From CAZIKF01 sp964539825 (GTDB lineage Bacteria > Muiribacteriota > UBA6191), in NCBI GenBank assembly GCA_964539825.1, contig CAZIKF010000018.1, forward strand, positions 1 through 64,000: a DNA stretch of 64,000 nucleotides, in the 5' to 3' direction. The position numbers and the translations under genes were made by a program. The notes under the pieces were generated by a model. That model saw nothing but the letters and a program-made list of their open reading frames with translations. It did not search any database and was not told the DNA's origin. Of the stretch, positions 62,079 through 64,000 are shown in pieces; positions within the stretch are counted from its first letter, which is position 1; each line of letters begins with the position of its first letter.

Positions 62079-62386
62079 TCAATACCCTCTGTATTTGTGG
62101 ATTTCTTTGAGCCTTGGTAGAAGTATTCTGATAGGCCTGAAGGCTCATAATTTCTATCTTTTTCATGAGTCAGCCTGTGATGGACGGAACAGACAGTCAT
62201 CAAATTCTTAACGGTATCCTTTCCTCCGCTGGCGACAGGTAATAGATGGTGGTAGTGCAGCCATCTCGTCTGATTACAGCGCTTCCCTCCAGGTGAAACA
62301 TAGGTACATCTACCCCTGTCACGTTTTTGCAGTTGGTGTACAACTTCCCTTGGCAGCGGTTTTCGTTTTGGTTTTTTACGTGTCAC
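62075..62386 (-). CDS. HNH endonuclease-like protein
   Basis: 103 residues, basic N-terminus. HNH core: RDRGRCTYVSPGGKRC, LHYHHLLPVASGGKDTVKNL, MTVCSVHHRLTHE, with a zinc-binding Cys set and the catalytic His in HYHH. Small HNH proteins nick or cut DNA and are frequent in mobile or defence loci. Starts with GTG at 62386; an inverted repeat covers the start (62382-62403). First gene of the operon with the nucleotidyltransferase and the 78-residue protein. Confidence 0.85.
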   Translation of the reverse strand: MTRKKPKRKPLPREVVHQLQKRDRGRCTYVSPGGKRCNQTRWLHYHHLLPVASGGKDTVKNLMTVCSVHHRLTHEKDRNYEPSGLSEYFYQGSKKSTNTEGID

Positions 62387-62403
62387 GTGCGTATCAACGT
62401 GAC
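62382..62403. promoter_or_regulatory. perfect inverted repeat over the HNH start codon
   Basis: GTCACGT (62382-62388) and ACGTGAC (62397-62403) flank an 8-base spacer. The repeat spans the GTG start and lies in the 80-base divergent gap, as expected for an operator bound by an autoregulator, or for a hairpin limiting translation. Confidence 0.5.
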
Positions 62404-62466
62404 TCCTTGATATTCTCTTTGTCTGAGTCTATAAAGACTAACCTTCCCGATATATTGGTCTAGTTC

Positions 62467-63318
62467 ATGAACCCAGAGATCTTCTTCTACCTACTCACCT
62501 GGACCATAAGCATTCTCGGAATCAAAGAGGGTAGACGCTTGGCAAAGTCAGGGTATGACCTGAATTCCAAAGACATAAATCAATTCTCTAAGCCTATTTT
62601 CCTCTCTAAATTGCTTTTTCGATTATCAATCCTGCCACTGGCGTCACTTCTGTTTTTTGATGACTTTTTATGGGCTCTACCCCTATTTACAGCCCATTAT
62701 TTTAATGAGATCTTAGTTATGTTCTATGGTGGCATCCTCCTCTTTTTGGCTTGTATTGAGTTTGGTGAAGCTCTTCAAACAGGTCAGACCAAAGTGCGTA
62801 AGTGTATAGGTGTTATTCTCGTTCTATCTACTCTGTGGGTGCTCTTTGTTCACCAGCCGTGGCAAATATGGAATAGACTTGTACATATTGAGGAGGCAGG
62901 CGCAGTTTTTCAAACTTCAAGCTACTCTTGCGTTCCAGCTAGCGTTGCCAATTTAATGAAGCATCATGGTTTCATCGCAAAGGAGCGTGAGCTCGCAAAA
63001 AGTATGAAAACTACTATGGTAGGAACTCATATGAGTTCTGCCCTCTATGTACTGAAGGATCTGGGATTTCATGGAAGAAGAATGAATGTCGAAGTTGAAA
63101 CTCTAAAATCCTCCAATGCCACCCTACTTACAGTGGATCATCCAGCCACTGGTCCAAACTCTCATATGATTTTTTGCAAGGGCTATGAAGGCCAAAGATT
63201 CGTAGTCATTGATCCTCTCAAAGGTTGGACTTTCTACTCTCCAGGAGAGCTGGAGAAGATATGGCATGGGGAAACATTTTTGTTTGATCAGAATAACGTG
63301 GTTCACACTAACTATTAA
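62467..63318 (+). CDS. membrane protein with C39-like peptidase domain
   Basis: 283 residues. About four transmembrane segments in the first 140 residues, then a C39-like domain: QTSSYSCVPASVANLMKHHG (catalytic Cys), TLLTVDHPATGPNSHMIFCK (His) and FVVIDPLKGW (Asp). C39 peptidases remove double-glycine leaders in bacteriocin exporters; here there is no ABC part, so this is a stand-alone membrane-bound cysteine peptidase. Divergent from the HNH operon. No SD seen before the ATG. Confidence 0.75.
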   Translation: MNPEIFFYLLTWTISILGIKEGRRLAKSGYDLNSKDINQFSKPIFLSKLLFRLSILPLASLLFFDDFLWALPLFTAHYFNEILVMFYGGILLFLACIEFGEALQTGQTKVRKCIGVILVLSTLWVLFVHQPWQIWNRLVHIEEAGAVFQTSSYSCVPASVANLMKHHGFIAKERELAKSMKTTMVGTHMSSALYVLKDLGFHGRRMNVEVETLKSSNATLLTVDHPATGPNSHMIFCKGYEGQRFVVIDPLKGWTFYSPGELEKIWHGETFLFDQNNVVHTNY

Positions 63319-63381
63319 CTGCTAGATTCTTTGGTAGTTTGATACTTGCCGGCTCTTTCCTGGCTTTGATTGGAGACTATT

Positions 63382-64000
63382 TTGCCTAAGAAGACTTTGA
63401 TTTCCTGGAGTACCGGTAAGGATAGTTCCTGGATGCTTTATCGCTTGTTGCAGGATCCTTGTTTTGATGTGTCCGGATTGTTTTGTACTGTCAACCAGGA
63501 GTTCTCGCGAACTGCCATGCATGCTGTTCGGGTTGAGCTACTTCATATACAGGCAGAAATGCTTGGTCTTCCCCTTTCGATCATTGAGATTCCAAACCCT
63601 TGCAGTAATGCTGTTTATGAACAGAAGATGGGAGAGTTCATGGACCAGGCTGTCGACTCGGGTGTGAAGTGTATTGCCTTTGGAGATTTATTTCTCGAAG
63701 ACATTCGGGCTTACCGTGAGCAGCAGTTCAAAGACACGGGTATTGAGCCGATTTTTCCCATTTGGAAACAGCCCACCAAAGAACTGGCCAGAGAAATGAT
63801 TGAGGGCGGGCTCAGGGCCCTGGTCACCTGCATAGATCCCAAACAAATGCCTGCTGAGTTCGCGGGCAAAGAGTTTGATGAGTCTTTTCTCGACTCCCTT
63901 CCCGATAGCGTAGATCCATGCGGGGAAAATGGGGAATTTCATACCTTCGTTTATGATAGTCCTTCCTTTCGGAAGAGGATTGAGATTTCCCTGGGTGAAA
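63382..64000 (+). CDS. Dph6-type PP-loop ATPase (partial, runs off the window)
   Basis: At least 206 residues, open to the window end. PP-loop motif near the start (TLISWSTGKDSSWMLYRL), AFGDLFLEDIRAYREQQF, EPIFPIW and the diagnostic GENGEFHTFVYD near the end, as in the diphthine-ammonia ligase (MJ0570) family. Bacteria lack diphthamide, so it probably adenylates another substrate for amidation or a related reaction. The start is TTG at 63382 with GGAG seven bases before; no ATG precedes the PP-loop. Confidence 0.85.
   Translation, partial: MPKKTLISWSTGKDSSWMLYRLLQDPCFDVSGLFCTVNQEFSRTAMHAVRVELLHIQAEMLGLPLSIIEIPNPCSNAVYEQKMGEFMDQAVDSGVKCIAFGDLFLEDIRAYREQQFKDTGIEPIFPIWKQPTKELAREMIEGGLRALVTCIDPKQMPAEFAGKEFDESFLDSLPDSVDPCGENGEFHTFVYDSPSFRKRIEISLGE

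Overview
The window (64 kb, about 47% GC by eye, one 100-base N gap at 44346-44445) looks like a chromosomal contig from a free-living, Gram-negative, probably motile bacterium. Evidence: lipoprotein and outer-membrane-type genes, a proton-translocating transhydrogenase, a FliG-type protein and a DUF342/FapA gene. A vitamin K carboxylase-like protein and a TIGR01777 epimerase would fit a Leptospira-like spirochaete, but I see nothing that fixes the phylum. There are no rRNA or tRNA genes, insertion sequences, phage genes or CRISPR arrays.

Layout. 1-15.5 kb: mixed housekeeping and accessory genes: MFS transporter, Gly-rich RRM protein, pntA1-pntA2-pntB operon (minus strand), a leucine-dehydrogenase-like protein, rsgA, a DUF481 outer-membrane protein, a pseudopilin-like protein, an M15 peptidase, a NUDIX hydrolase, an aldo/keto reductase, an M48 protease and a vitamin K-dependent carboxylase homologue. 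15.5-36.9 kb: a nearly uninterrupted signalling island of 19 genes: 8 histidine kinases or kinase-like proteins, 10 response regulators without kinase domains, and one FapA gene. I count 21 receiver domains. None of the kinases has a membrane segment. Outputs are few: one HD-GYP phosphodiesterase, one HTH-REC protein and FapA. Sixteen island members plus FapA read left to right; a minus-strand kinase closes each end. 37-44.3 kb: a dgt operon with a lipoprotein that looks like an isolated Hsp70 substrate-binding domain, a methyltransferase/RibD-like pair, a DUF899 protein, a secreted CYTH-like protein and an epimerase. 44.3-44.75 kb: a 37-bp tandem array (with the assembly gap) next to a long palindrome. 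44.75-64 kb: yaaA/GST, a FliG-like protein, a DUF547 protein, an M23 peptidase, a glycosyltransferase, a three-gene ABC exporter, a PH-like/EF-Tu domain 3-like/barstar-like fusion, nhaC, a PD40 protein, an M1-M28-PDZ peptidase fusion, an HNH/nucleotidyltransferase/small-protein operon, a membrane C39-like protein and a truncated Dph6-type PP-loop gene.

How the genes work together. In the island, soluble REC-first kinases and stand-alone receivers appear to form a cytoplasmic phosphorelay network. Two Cph1-type kinases sit beside Rcp1-type receivers (15486/16953 and 20837/21990), as in cyanobacterial phytochrome pairs but without a chromophore domain. One kinase (35229-36926) keeps its His box and both receivers but has lost its ATP-binding motifs, so it may act only as a phosphotransfer hub. 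HD-GYP and FapA point to c-di-GMP and surface or motility control.

The strongest candidates for something undescribed are: the signalling island with its pseudokinase; the lipoprotein-anchored Hsp70 peptide-binding domain (37052-37504); the PH/EF-Tu-D3/barstar fusion (54215-55315); and a set of long, multi-hairpin palindromes in intergenic regions. All functional calls come from reading motifs by eye, with no database search.
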